Shown: positions 53,449 to 61,701, counted from the stretch's first letter. The stretch is DNA of 64,000 nucleotides from Pedobacter sp. (GCF_031119335.1 NZ_JAVHXT010000004.1:257462-321461), one strand, 5' to 3'. The notes: generated by a model from the sequence alone, not told the origin. Made by a program: numbers and translations.

Positions 53449-53547
53449 TTACGATTTATCTTGAACTCGTTTATAAGCACTTACACCCCTAACAAAACCT
53501 AGGATACCGAAAACTAAAGCAGGGATGATCAATAATTCTAAAGGCAT
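53449..53547 (-). CDS. Small 32-residue membrane peptide in the polysaccharide operon
   Basis: Below the usual ORF-length cut-off, this reading frame has ATG at 53547-53545 and TAA at 53451-53449. It encodes 32 residues starting MPLELLIIPALVFGILGFV and ending in a basic tail (YKRVQDKS). One membrane helix spans about residues 4-22. It fits exactly between two genes: the upstream stop ends at 53550 and the downstream start is at 53446, 2 bases away on each side. This packing supports real translation. The role is unknown; a helper of the neighbouring membrane-bound glycosyltransferase is possible. Confidence 0.65.
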   Translation of the reverse strand: MPLELLIIPALVFGILGFVRGVSAYKRVQDKS

Positions 53548-53549
53548 AA

Positions 53550-54749
53550 CTATCTATTTTCTTTTTCTACAGGTTTACTACTGTGCGGTGTTGCCATAAA
53601 AGACTTTTTTGCTTTGCCAATACTCAGTAAAGCAACTACCATTCCCCACATTGCTCTCGGTATTTGAAACAGCGCAACATACATTCTTTTATCTGCGTAA
53701 AATCTTCTTGGTATAGAAATAATTAATGTTAAGCAAAGGCTGATGAATAGGCCTATCCAAAATTCCTTTGATGGACCGAAAGGGTTAAAAAATGATTGCG
53801 CAACTAATAAAAATAGCAGCGCCAGCAACAACATTCTTGGGCCTAAAAAAGTCAGCAAGGTTTTATTAAAGAACTCCACATTACCTTTAAAAAGCTGCAC
53901 AAATCCTTCGAAAGCATATTTTTTCAAGAACTCTACTTGCGAGGCAATCCATCTGGTGCGTTGCTTGGTGAATACCTTTGCATTCTCTATTTTTTCATCA
54001 TAAACATAAACATCATTTAAGTAAGCGATGTTCACTTTATCCTTCGCAATCATAAAATCTAACTGCTTATCTTCTCCAACCGTTTCACCGATATTGTTTA
54101 GCAAATTACGGAAGTAAGCAAATTCAAATGCCATTCCAGAACCAATTAGTGCTGGAGATAAGCCCAAAACAGCATGGCTTTTACGGAAAAGGTGGTTATT
54201 AACTTCCTCGTTGCAAGCATCTAAAAAGGCAAAACTGCTGTCCATATTCTTCGCTACCCGATGTGCCTGTACCACTCGTCTGCCTTGCTCAAAAGCACCG
54301 TTGATGTAGTTTAAGTAATCATCTCCCATGATATTGTCTACATCCAACACCACAGCAAATTCAAAACCTTCGCCTTCCAATTGGTTCATTGCAAATTGCA
54401 TGGCTTTTCCTTTGGTGCTCTTCTCAAAAAAAACTTCAATTACCCTCGCTCCTAGTTCCCTTAGGGTCAAAAGTGTTTCCTGTTGCAAACCATCGGCGAT
54501 AACAACCACTTCAAAATTTCCATTATATTGATGTTTTAAAGCTGTCTTCACGCTGTCGATGATCACCACATTTTCTTGATAAGTAGGAAACAAAACAGCG
54601 ATCTTTCTATAATGCACTGCTTGTTTTTTTGATTTGGGCAAAGGAAACAATCCAACTATGGCGAAAAATGCCAGATAGACACAGTTAAACACTAAATAAA
54701 TGCCCAACACCCAAAACAAGATATCAATAATGCTATATACTATCTCCAT
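53550..54749 (-). CDS. Processive-type membrane glycosyltransferase family 2
   Basis: This 399-residue enzyme has one N-terminal helix (about 8-30) and three C-terminal helices. The catalytic part has VLFPTYQENVVIIDSVKTAL, VVLDVDNIMGDDYL (DxD) and the processive motif QRTRW (TKQRTRWIASQVEFLKKY), as in cellulose, chitin and hyaluronan synthases. It therefore probably polymerises or extends a beta-linked glycan chain at the inner membrane. It overlaps the Wzy-like gene by 17 bases and precedes the small membrane peptide. Confidence 0.88.
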   Translation of the reverse strand: MEIVYSIIDILFWVLGIYLVFNCVYLAFFAIVGLFPLPKSKKQAVHYRKIAVLFPTYQENVVIIDSVKTALKHQYNGNFEVVVIADGLQQETLLTLRELGARVIEVFFEKSTKGKAMQFAMNQLEGEGFEFAVVLDVDNIMGDDYLNYINGAFEQGRRVVQAHRVAKNMDSSFAFLDACNEEVNNHLFRKSHAVLGLSPALIGSGMAFEFAYFRNLLNNIGETVGEDKQLDFMIAKDKVNIAYLNDVYVYDEKIENAKVFTKQRTRWIASQVEFLKKYAFEGFVQLFKGNVEFFNKTLLTFLGPRMLLLALLFLLVAQSFFNPFGPSKEFWIGLFISLCLTLIISIPRRFYADKRMYVALFQIPRAMWGMVVALLSIGKAKKSFMATPHSSKPVEKENR

Positions 54750-56190
54750 CGGTTTCCAATTGTTTTCTTTGTGTATCTAGCCAAGGGGCGATAAATATAA
54801 ATGACCATGACATAAACATAATTACAGAAGAGGGCACAGCATTCATTACTTCGTTGCCATAACTGCAAACAAAACAACCTACTGTTCCGGAAGTAAGTGC
54901 TATCATTTTGGTTTTAAGCTTCGGATCTTTTAACTGCCAAACAATACCGCTGCATTTGCCTATCATATAACAGTTAATCCCGAACCAAATAATTAGCCCA
55001 ACCACACCATACATTACCCAAACTTTTACCCAGTAACTGTCTGGCTGGATATTAGCTATAGGCTTATCTGCATTGTAGGTGGTTCCATTCATACCGCTCA
55101 TTCCCAAACCAGCACCAAAAGGAGCATCTTTCAGTAAATACGCCAATTTCTTCTGATTGATCATTCTTACGTTAAAGGATGCATCTTTTGGATCTAGGGC
55201 ACTGCGCAAGCGCCTTACTTGGAAAATTTCATCACCTATTTTTGTATACTTTAATACTCCTAAGCCACTTAAAGCAAAAGCACTACCTATAATCAAAACC
55301 TTAAAATTCTTACTTAAAAAAAGTGCAAAGGCTAAACCAGCAACCAAGGCAAATAAAGCGCCCCTAGTTCCAGAAATGCCCATTCCGTAAAGCATAACCA
55401 ATGCAAGCACACCAAATATGAGTTTTTTAAATAACGAAAATGGACCCATTGCCAAAACCATTGCCATTACCGCCATAATTGCCTGAGAAGCACCAAATTG
55501 CCCTGCATCGGTAAAAAAAGAGAACACCCTTAACTTGCCGCCTAAAATATGGGTAACACTATTTCCCAGATCTAGCCATTGCTGCTCGCCGTTGGTTAAG
55601 CCAACATACAGCTGCTTCACGCCATACAATGTAGCCACAGCAGAAAAAAAGAAAATAAAGGCAATAAAACGATTAAGATCTGCCATTCGGTTAAATAGCA
55701 AAAACACGATTGGGGCAATGAGCAACCAACTTAATGCGGTAAACCGCAATTCGTTAAACCAACCAGTAATACTGCCGCCATAAGGATTTAGTACCTGTAG
55801 CACACTTATCCCAAACCAAATTAAGGAAAGTAAGACATGTTCGTTTTTTAAGGCTTTCCAATTAAAGCGGTTCATGTTCACTAAAATACTAGCCCAAGTG
55901 AGTAGTAAAGTAGCATCCATTGCTAAGCCTACAGGTATATTAAGGAAAGTTTTGCCAACAAAGCCGAGGAAAAAACAGTAGGCAAAGTAGACCACAAAAG
56001 CTATACGAGGGTTATTGAAAGTAGCGATCAGAAATGCGCCAACACCAGCGGCTGCCAAAACAAAAGCGGGACCTAAAAATCCGTACCTAGCTGTAGAGCT
56101 TGCCACCAAAATAGAAAGACTTAAAGCTATTAGGATAAACAGCACTTTCTGTTTGGAATCGGCAATATGTAGTTGCAGATTTTTAAGCAT
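54733..56190 (-). CDS. O-antigen ligase/polymerase (Wzy-like) membrane protein
   Basis: This 485-residue inner-membrane protein has about ten to twelve helices with a large periplasmic loop after LLIAPIVFLLFNRMADLNRF. The Wzy_C / O-antigen ligase block is present: GISGTRGALFALVAGLAFAL near 270-289 and the downstream RMINQKKLAYLLKDAPFGAG. Such proteins polymerise repeat units in the periplasm. It overlaps the downstream glycosyltransferase by 17 bases and begins 3 bases after the Wzc-like gene. Confidence 0.85.
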   Translation of the reverse strand: MLKNLQLHIADSKQKVLFILIALSLSILVASSTARYGFLGPAFVLAAAGVGAFLIATFNNPRIAFVVYFAYCFFLGFVGKTFLNIPVGLAMDATLLLTWASILVNMNRFNWKALKNEHVLLSLIWFGISVLQVLNPYGGSITGWFNELRFTALSWLLIAPIVFLLFNRMADLNRFIAFIFFFSAVATLYGVKQLYVGLTNGEQQWLDLGNSVTHILGGKLRVFSFFTDAGQFGASQAIMAVMAMVLAMGPFSLFKKLIFGVLALVMLYGMGISGTRGALFALVAGLAFALFLSKNFKVLIIGSAFALSGLGVLKYTKIGDEIFQVRRLRSALDPKDASFNVRMINQKKLAYLLKDAPFGAGLGMSGMNGTTYNADKPIANIQPDSYWVKVWVMYGVVGLIIWFGINCYMIGKCSGIVWQLKDPKLKTKMIALTSGTVGCFVCSYGNEVMNAVPSSVIMFMSWSFIFIAPWLDTQRKQLETDGDSI

Positions 56191-56193
56191 AGC

Positions 56194-58353
56194 CTACTTG
56201 GTTCTTTTTACACCATTTACCAACCAACCGATGAATTTCTCATCCTTGTTAAGCAAATGAATAGCCTCTTTGTCCTTTTCATTTAGGGAATTACCCGCCA
56301 TAAAGGTGGCAACGTATTTTTCTGTAAATTGGATCCACTCTTTAACATCAGAAACACTATTTACCGCATCTAGGTAAACAATAATCAAATCAAATTCGTT
56401 CTTTAAACTATTGAAAATCTGATTAACACTCGAATTATCTTTGTTCTCCAGTAGGGAAACACCTTCCAAATCTTTATTTAAAAAAGTAATGAGATTATTT
56501 TTTTGGAGACTAAGCGTTTTTAAAACAGTTTTTAACGATTGGTTAGTTGGTATATTCCACTTTTGGATTTCTTCGGCTATTTCCGAATTACCAATTAACA
56601 AAATCTGCTTATCTAACCTGGCGAAAGCGTAGGCTAAACTTACGGCAGAAAAAACAGTAAAATGTTCGGGATGTAATCTTGTTAAACCTAAAATCTTATG
56701 TTTTCCATTGGCCAAAGATTGATCAATTTCAAAGCGAGCTTCACGCAGTAAATTCTTGTAGGTTAACGTTTCCCTGCTATGCTCGGCATTTTTCCAAATC
56801 TCGTCGATATCTCTATTATTGGACTTAATGTAGTTGAGCTCACCTATCACTTTTCCTTTTGTAGCTGCAGCAAGCTGTTTTTTATTATTGATAGAACGAT
56901 CTAAAACATGAATGACAAACAGTACGCAAAAGCAAATTACAAAACTTGCAATGGCACTAAGCGCCATAAAAATCAATTTTTTAGAAGGTTCTGCTAATGT
57001 AGGCACACCCTCTTGCTCTAATTGCAAACGTAAGCCAATATTTTTATCGAGGTTGTTTTGATTGTAGCGGTTCAGCAAATCCAAATACTCTTTAGTTGCC
57101 ACATCGGCGTCACGCTCAAATTTTTGCACGCCGGCATCAAACGGCACCATGGTAGAAAACTTAGCATTCAGCTTATTTAGTTCCTTGTCAATATCCTGTA
57201 TACTAGCTCTAGTTTTTTCCAAATCGATACCTAAACCAATTCTACGTTGTACTAAAGTTTGCTTGGCAATTACCGGATCTGCCACATATTGGTCGTTCGT
57301 TTTTATTAACTGTTCTGTGAGCAATTGCTGAAGCGAGTCTACCTTTCTTTTATCTGTCGGATTAAATCCACCATCCAAATACTTATCTGTTGCTGTTTGT
57401 AGTTTGTTGCGCAGAGCGATGACAGCCTGATTATCGCTCGATAGCTCTGCACCTAAATATCGGTCTAGCGAGGTGTTGTTAAGTGTGTTATTTACATTGT
57501 TTAACGCAGATTGTAGCGACTGCAAATCAATCAAAGCTTGCGATTTCTTGTTTTCGTAGTCTATGATCTGTTGATATACGATTTGCGATTGCTTATCCAG
57601 ATTAAGTACCCGATTACTAATTTTGTACTCCTTCAGTTCTTGATTTTTTGCGTTCATCACCGCTTCTGCCTTTTTCACCAAAGAGTCGAGCACCAAAATC
57701 GATTTATTTTTATTGCTGATTAAGTCTAAGCTGTAATTATTGATGAAATCGTTTGATAAAGTATTTACGACGAAAACTGACATAAAAGTATTTTCTGAGG
57801 TAAATTCAACGGTAATGAAATCGCTATTATCTTCGTGACTAATTGATAGTTTTTTGCTAATTGTAGCTGCGTCATAACCCATCGACTTTACTAGGTTATA
57901 ATACTTTACATCTGCATAGTTATCAAATGGTGTCAACACTTGTTTCTTTATCAATCGTTCTTCAAATCCTTCAATCGCTCGTTTTCGTTGCTCGGCGCTT
58001 AGGGCCTTCATATCATCACTTTGTACCTGAAAAGGATCATGAGGGTTTTTCAAATCGTGTAATATCAATCGATAAGAAAGAATACTCATGTTTTTCGGCA
58101 TTGCCATGATATCCATGATGTTGGTGAACTGCTGGTTAATCTTGATCAACAAATCTGGTCCAGAATAATTAGGTACTTCTGGAGCAACTTGCCTAGATGG
58201 ATCTAGTAAACCCGTAGATAGTTTAGCTTGAGATTTATACTGTTTTGGAAGATTTCTAACAAAAAGATAGGTAATAAAAAGCGTTATCGTTGGGATAGCG
58301 ATAATTAGCCATTTATACTTAGCAACCAAACTTAAAAACTCCTTGATATTCAT
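56194..58353 (-). CDS. Wzc/GumC-like polysaccharide co-polymerase with decayed kinase domain
   Basis: This chain-length determinant of 719 residues spans the inner membrane twice (about 15-31 and 455-480), with a long periplasmic coiled coil (AEAVMNAKNQELKEYKISN and others). After the second helix a BY-kinase-like domain follows (about 545-719), but the P-loop GxxGEGKT is absent: the segment reads LGLTRLHPEHFTVFSAVSLA. The Walker B-like LIIVYLD stretch is kept. No tyrosine cluster is at the C-terminus. So the domain is a pseudokinase. It lies 3 bases after the short TolC-like gene and precedes the Wzy-like gene. Confidence 0.88.
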   Translation of the reverse strand: MNIKEFLSLVAKYKWLIIAIPTITLFITYLFVRNLPKQYKSQAKLSTGLLDPSRQVAPEVPNYSGPDLLIKINQQFTNIMDIMAMPKNMSILSYRLILHDLKNPHDPFQVQSDDMKALSAEQRKRAIEGFEERLIKKQVLTPFDNYADVKYYNLVKSMGYDAATISKKLSISHEDNSDFITVEFTSENTFMSVFVVNTLSNDFINNYSLDLISNKNKSILVLDSLVKKAEAVMNAKNQELKEYKISNRVLNLDKQSQIVYQQIIDYENKKSQALIDLQSLQSALNNVNNTLNNTSLDRYLGAELSSDNQAVIALRNKLQTATDKYLDGGFNPTDKRKVDSLQQLLTEQLIKTNDQYVADPVIAKQTLVQRRIGLGIDLEKTRASIQDIDKELNKLNAKFSTMVPFDAGVQKFERDADVATKEYLDLLNRYNQNNLDKNIGLRLQLEQEGVPTLAEPSKKLIFMALSAIASFVICFCVLFVIHVLDRSINNKKQLAAATKGKVIGELNYIKSNNRDIDEIWKNAEHSRETLTYKNLLREARFEIDQSLANGKHKILGLTRLHPEHFTVFSAVSLAYAFARLDKQILLIGNSEIAEEIQKWNIPTNQSLKTVLKTLSLQKNNLITFLNKDLEGVSLLENKDNSSVNQIFNSLKNEFDLIIVYLDAVNSVSDVKEWIQFTEKYVATFMAGNSLNEKDKEAIHLLNKDEKFIGWLVNGVKRTK

Positions 58354-58356
58354 ACG

Positions 58357-59037
58357 CTACTTCACTTCTTCCAGTTTTTTCCCAATTAAAGCCTCCAATG
58401 AGCTTTTGGCTCTTAACATATTCAACTCTGCAGTCAGTTTCTCAGAATTAGATTGTGATGTTAAGGATTTCGCTTTGCTATAAACATCTAGCGAAACCTC
58501 GCCCTTCTCAAACTTATAACGCAGTCCATCGCTCGAAGTTTTGTTATCATAATATGCTTGGTTTCGCACCTTAAGATCGCTAAACCATTGCAAGTACTCA
58601 AAATAAAGCTGTTTTACCTCTGTTTCAAGCAAAATATCATATTCTTTTGTTAAGTAAGATGCAGAATTGTACTCTTCCCGTGCCTGCTTAACCAATGATG
58701 GCGTACGAAAAAACATCCCGAGGTTGAGGTAAACCCCAAATTGAAATCCATTTATAGAGTAGGGGTTTGTAGCGTCTATAATTGCTGCATTACCCGGTCT
58801 ATAAAAATAAGAAACATTAAGTGCTTCTAAATATCCTGCTTTAGCTACGCCAATTTTAGCTTTTGCACTCAACTCGCTCGCTTTATACATCTTCTTTTTA
58901 GGGTAATATTCCTTTGCGAGATCTATATACTTTTGCAGCAAGGGTGTATTAATTTGGCTTGTGATATCGTCTTGTGCATTAACACTCACGTTAATCACTA
59001 AAAGAAGTAATAAGATTGTCAGCCTTTTTATTGTCAT
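58357..59037 (-). CDS. Short TolC-like outer-membrane protein
   Basis: This 226-residue protein (start ATG at 59037, with signal peptide MTIKRLTILLLLLVINVSVN) has helices like one half of a TolC family protein: INTPLLQKYIDLAKEYYPKK near 30-49, and the second helix pair with LETEVKQLYFEYLQWFSDLK. TolC proteins normally contain two such repeats (about 430 residues). It lacks the second. It precedes the Wzc-like gene in the polysaccharide operon, so a role in export across the outer membrane is likely. Its overlap with the sugar transferase gene in the longest ORF is avoided by this start. Confidence 0.75.
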   Translation of the reverse strand: MTIKRLTILLLLLVINVSVNAQDDITSQINTPLLQKYIDLAKEYYPKKKMYKASELSAKAKIGVAKAGYLEALNVSYFYRPGNAAIIDATNPYSINGFQFGVYLNLGMFFRTPSLVKQAREEYNSASYLTKEYDILLETEVKQLYFEYLQWFSDLKVRNQAYYDNKTSSDGLRYKFEKGEVSLDVYSKAKSLTSQSNSEKLTAELNMLRAKSSLEALIGKKLEEVK

Positions 59038-59048
59038 TGATTTCTTAT

Positions 59049-60122
59049 TTATACCTTTTCTTTTTGGAAAAGCACAGGCACAGTCATAAAAATAATTTTC
59101 AAGTCTAGCCAAACCGAAAACTTCTTATTGTAGAAGTTATCCAGTTTTTTTCTCTCACGATCAGACATATCGCTTTTCCCCCTTTTAATAATTTGCCAAA
59201 GCCCAGTAATTCCAGCAGGGCCTAAAAACCTCATTGACCATTCGTTGGTGGTTAACTGCTCTGCCTCGTATAACGGCAAAGGTCTATTACCTACAATAGA
59301 CATATCGCCTTTAACCACATTAAATAGCTGAGGAAGCTCGTCTATGCTCGAATTTCTTAAAAAATTTCCGAGTTTGGTTACCCTAGGATCATCTTTCATT
59401 TTGAAAAATGCCGAGTCGCCGTATTGGTTTGCCGTTGTTGCTTTTAAAGCTTCTACTTCTTTATCGGCATTGGCACGCATGGATCTGAATTTATAGAAAT
59501 CGAATATTTTATAGCCAGTACCTACACGCTTGCTGGTGTAAAAAATAGGACCTTTAGAATCTAGCTTAATTAGGATAGCTATAATTAAAAAGAATGGACT
59601 TAGAAAGATAAGCGCAGTAACCGAAATTGCTAAATCTAGAAAACGCTTTAAGAAAGGCGCCTTATATTGCTTTAAAGGAGCTTCTGGCAAATTCTTTAGT
59701 TGCTCGTTCAAAATCTTATAGGCAGACAAGAATTGGATACGCAGTTTTACATCGGCAAAAGAAATAGCTGGAGAATAGCAATCTGCAACTCTTGCTTCGA
59801 AAGCTGCTGCTGTTGCCGCAGGATCTTTTTCTGTTAACAAGAAGATAACCACCAAGTTTCTACTCAGCCAGTTTTTCCTCAGCGTTTCTACCAATCCAAG
59901 TGCTTCGCTAATTTGGCCTGGTTGCACTTCTAACAAAATACTTACATCGAGCTCGTAAACCGACAGCTTGCTTACAATTTCGTAAAGGTTAATAAAGCTA
60001 CTTGCCTTTTTTGCCGTTCCACCACTTCCAAATTCAGAAACAATATCTGTATCGTATAAATTGGCGTAATAGATTACATTAACTCTAGACTGCGGCATAC
60101 CAAATGAGCTGTTTTCTTGCAT
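59049..60122 (-). CDS. Initiating sugar-phosphate transferase with N-terminal pseudo-receiver
   Basis: The C-terminal 190 residues are a bacterial sugar transferase domain (WbaP/PglC type): KRFLDLAISVTALIFLSPFF (membrane reentrant helix), KRVGTGYKIFDFYKFRSM, FLRNSSIDELPQLFNVVKGD, and GNRPLPLYEAEQL. It loads the first sugar-phosphate onto undecaprenyl phosphate. The N-terminal 140 residues show an alpha/beta pattern like a CheY receiver (SILLEVQPGQISEALGLVET, LVVIFLLTEKDPA) with no conserved phospho-Asp context. A real CheY-like gene lies just upstream. Confidence 0.88.
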   Translation of the reverse strand: MQENSSFGMPQSRVNVIYYANLYDTDIVSEFGSGGTAKKASSFINLYEIVSKLSVYELDVSILLEVQPGQISEALGLVETLRKNWLSRNLVVIFLLTEKDPAATAAAFEARVADCYSPAISFADVKLRIQFLSAYKILNEQLKNLPEAPLKQYKAPFLKRFLDLAISVTALIFLSPFFLIIAILIKLDSKGPIFYTSKRVGTGYKIFDFYKFRSMRANADKEVEALKATTANQYGDSAFFKMKDDPRVTKLGNFLRNSSIDELPQLFNVVKGDMSIVGNRPLPLYEAEQLTTNEWSMRFLGPAGITGLWQIIKRGKSDMSDRERKKLDNFYNKKFSVWLDLKIIFMTVPVLFQKEKV

Positions 60123-60132
60123 ATCGGCTTGG

Positions 60133-60513
60133 CTAGTTTAGTAGGTTTTGAATACTCTCTTTCAACTTTGTTGGGTTAAAAGGTTTTGGCATTAATAAAT
60201 TGAAGTTGTAAGGTAGTTTTTCAACTAAGTCTTCTAAAGAGTAGGCAGCAGAAAGCAATATGATTGGAATATCTCGATAATAGCCGCTGGTTTTTAAACT
60301 ACGTACAAAATCAAGTCCATCTACGTAAGGCATTTCCAAATCTGATATAATCAAATCTGGCATGTTTCCTTCATCCATCCAGCTGATGGCTTCCAACCCA
60401 TTATTATGGATAACCAACTCGTAATCTTTCTTAAGGATGAACTCCAAAAGCTTCAATACGGTTATCTCATCATCAACGAGTAAAATCAGTTTTTTATCTT
60501 GGCCTATCCTCAT
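60133..60513 (-). CDS. Single-domain response regulator (CheY-like)
   Basis: This 126-residue protein is one receiver domain: acidic pair DD at 14-15, phospho-acceptor Asp58 in PDLIISDLEMPYVDGLDF, Ser88 in IILLSAAYSL, and Lys110 in LLMPKPFNP. No output domain follows. It lies 10 bases before the sugar transferase, whose N-terminus looks like a pseudo-receiver, so it is likely to act on the polysaccharide machinery. No histidine kinase is in the window. Confidence 0.92.
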   Translation of the reverse strand: MRIGQDKKLILLVDDEITVLKLLEFILKKDYELVIHNNGLEAISWMDEGNMPDLIISDLEMPYVDGLDFVRSLKTSGYYRDIPIILLSAAYSLEDLVEKLPYNFNLLMPKPFNPTKLKESIQNLLN

Positions 60514-60624
60514 ACCTAGAAATGCATTGCTTGGGCTAATTTCTACAATAACTTAGTACGGAACTAATCTATTAATAAAAACTCAATTTTTACTCCTTTT
60601 TGTGATATTACAGTAGTTTTTGCA

Positions 60625-61101
60625 CTAAATAAGCTCAATTTGGCGCTTAATACTTTCTTCCAAAGAAATGAGGGTTTCTGTGCGCTGAATACCTTTAACA
60701 GCTTGTATTTCTTCGTTCAATACATGTCGCAAATGATCTGTATCTCTACAAGTAATTTTGGCAAACATACTGTAAGCTCCAGTAGTGTAATGTAGTTCTA
60801 CCACTTCCTTAATTCTACTGAGTTGGTCAACGGCATCTTTATAAAGAGATCCTTTTTCTAAATAGATCCCTAAAAATGCAGTAATATCATACCCCGCTTT
60901 TCTTGGGTCTATAATTAAATGTGATCCTCGAATGATGCCCATATCTGCAAGCTTCTTCATTCTTACGTGTACCGTACCGCCAGAAACAATCAATTCTTTC
61001 GCAATTTCGGTATAAGGTTTAGTAGCGTCGTGCATCAGCTGGGTAAGTATCTGAATGTCGAGGTTATCAATTTCTAAATTTTGAGTTTCCTTTTTAAGCA
61101 T
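60625..61101 (-). CDS. Lrp/AsnC family transcriptional regulator
   Basis: This 158-residue regulator has an N-terminal winged helix (about 12-60; LDIQILTQLMHDATKPYTEI and VSGGTVHVRMKKLADMGIIR) and a C-terminal RAM (amino-acid-binding) domain (about 75-150; TAFLGIYLEKGSLYKDAVDQ and TTGAYSMFAKITCRDTDHL). The family forms dimers and octamers and often responds to leucine or other amino acids. It is divergent from the tRNA-like RNA unit, with about 75 bases to its promoter. A link to the leucine-type tRNA bodies is possible but unproven. Confidence 0.93.
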   Translation of the reverse strand: MLKKETQNLEIDNLDIQILTQLMHDATKPYTEIAKELIVSGGTVHVRMKKLADMGIIRGSHLIIDPRKAGYDITAFLGIYLEKGSLYKDAVDQLSRIKEVVELHYTTGAYSMFAKITCRDTDHLRHVLNEEIQAVKGIQRTETLISLEESIKRQIELI

Positions 61102-61174
61102 AAATTACATTTTTGTTAATCATTTATAAAAATAAATGAAAATATAATAAAAATAAAATTAAATCATTAAAAAA

Positions 61175-61207
61175 TTTGCAACAAATTATTTAATTGTTCT
61201 ATATTTG
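61175..61207 (+). promoter_or_regulatory. Promoter of the tandem tRNA-like RNA unit
   Basis: TTTG at 61175-61178 and TATATTTG at 61200-61207 are separated by 21 bp: a perfect Bacteroidota -33/-7 pair. Transcription would start near 61213 and run through both tRNA-like genes to the terminator at 61671. Confidence 0.7.
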
Positions 61208-61313
61208 TTTCAAGCAAACGCCGGAGGGCATAAGCGATTTACAGTTACCAACAAATCATTTGCAGTCTTGACAGCTGCCAATTGGAAACTGAAAACTTGA
61301 AATTACAAAACAA

Positions 61314-61423
61314 TGTAGGGTGGTGAAATTGGCAGACACACCTCCTTGTCTCGGTGGTAGAGGAAATGGGAAATCCGGTAACGGTACAACCACTCTATGA
61401 AGGTTCGACTCCTTCCCCTACAG
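61314..61423 (+). tRNA. tRNA-like gene 1: leucine-type class II body, anticodon loop TTGTCTC, 41-nt variable arm
   Basis: The acceptor TGTAGGG pairs with CCCTACA (7 bp, discriminator G). The D arm is GTG-AAATTGGCAGA-CAC, as in leucine tRNAs. The T arm is GAAGG-TTCGACT-CCTTC, fully canonical. The anticodon stem CCTCC / GGTGG has a central U-U mismatch, and the loop TTGTCTC would give anticodon GTC (61348-61350), with T instead of a purine at position 37. The variable arm is 41 nt (TAGAG / CTCTA stem), about twice the class II norm. Whether it is charged, and with what, is unknown; it may be a tRNA-derived regulatory RNA. Confidence 0.6.
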
Positions 61424-61498
61424 CAATTTGCAGTTCTCAGTAAACAGTTTGCAGTTCCTAACTGCCGATTGAAAACTTGAAAATTGAAAATTAAACAA

Positions 61499-61640
61499 TG
61501 TTGGGTGGTGAAATTGGCAGACACACCTCCTTGTCTCGGTGGTGGGGATCATGGGACAAACGCAGTTTATGGGTTGACCACAAATTAATTTTTGAACTGT
61601 AGCTAACTACCCCTTGAAGGTTCGACTCCTTCCCCAACAG
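61499..61640 (+). tRNA. tRNA-like gene 2: same body, 73-nt variable arm
   Basis: Positions 5-44 (acceptor 3' side of the 5' strand, D arm and anticodon arm) and the T arm are identical to gene 1. The acceptor reads TGTTGGG / CCCAACA, so pair 4-69 changed from A-T to T-A, a compensatory change that supports selection on structure. Here the discriminator G is followed by encoded CCA (61641-61643). The variable arm is 73 nt (GGGG / CCCC ends), with no similarity to gene 1 beyond its first about 15 bases. The anticodon loop again gives GTC (61533-61535). Confidence 0.6.
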
Positions 61641-61670
61641 CCATTTTTATAAATAATAAGTTAGTTAAGG

Positions 61671-61701
61671 AAGCGGTTCTGGATTGAATCGCTTTTTTTA
61701 T
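61671..61701 (+). terminator. Terminator of the tRNA-like unit
   Basis: AAGCGGTTC pairs with GAATCGCTT (one G-T pair) around a 6-nt loop, followed by a T run. Confidence 0.8.

Noticed and set aside
61303..61524. Minus-strand ORF of 73 codons over the tRNA-like genes
   Set aside because: It is the antisense of structured RNA sequence, with no recognisable domain and an odd composition.
61314..61640. Ordinary tRNA-Asp annotation for the GTC loop
   Set aside because: The body is class II leucine-type with very long variable arms, a U-U stem mismatch and T37, which do not fit tRNA-Asp.
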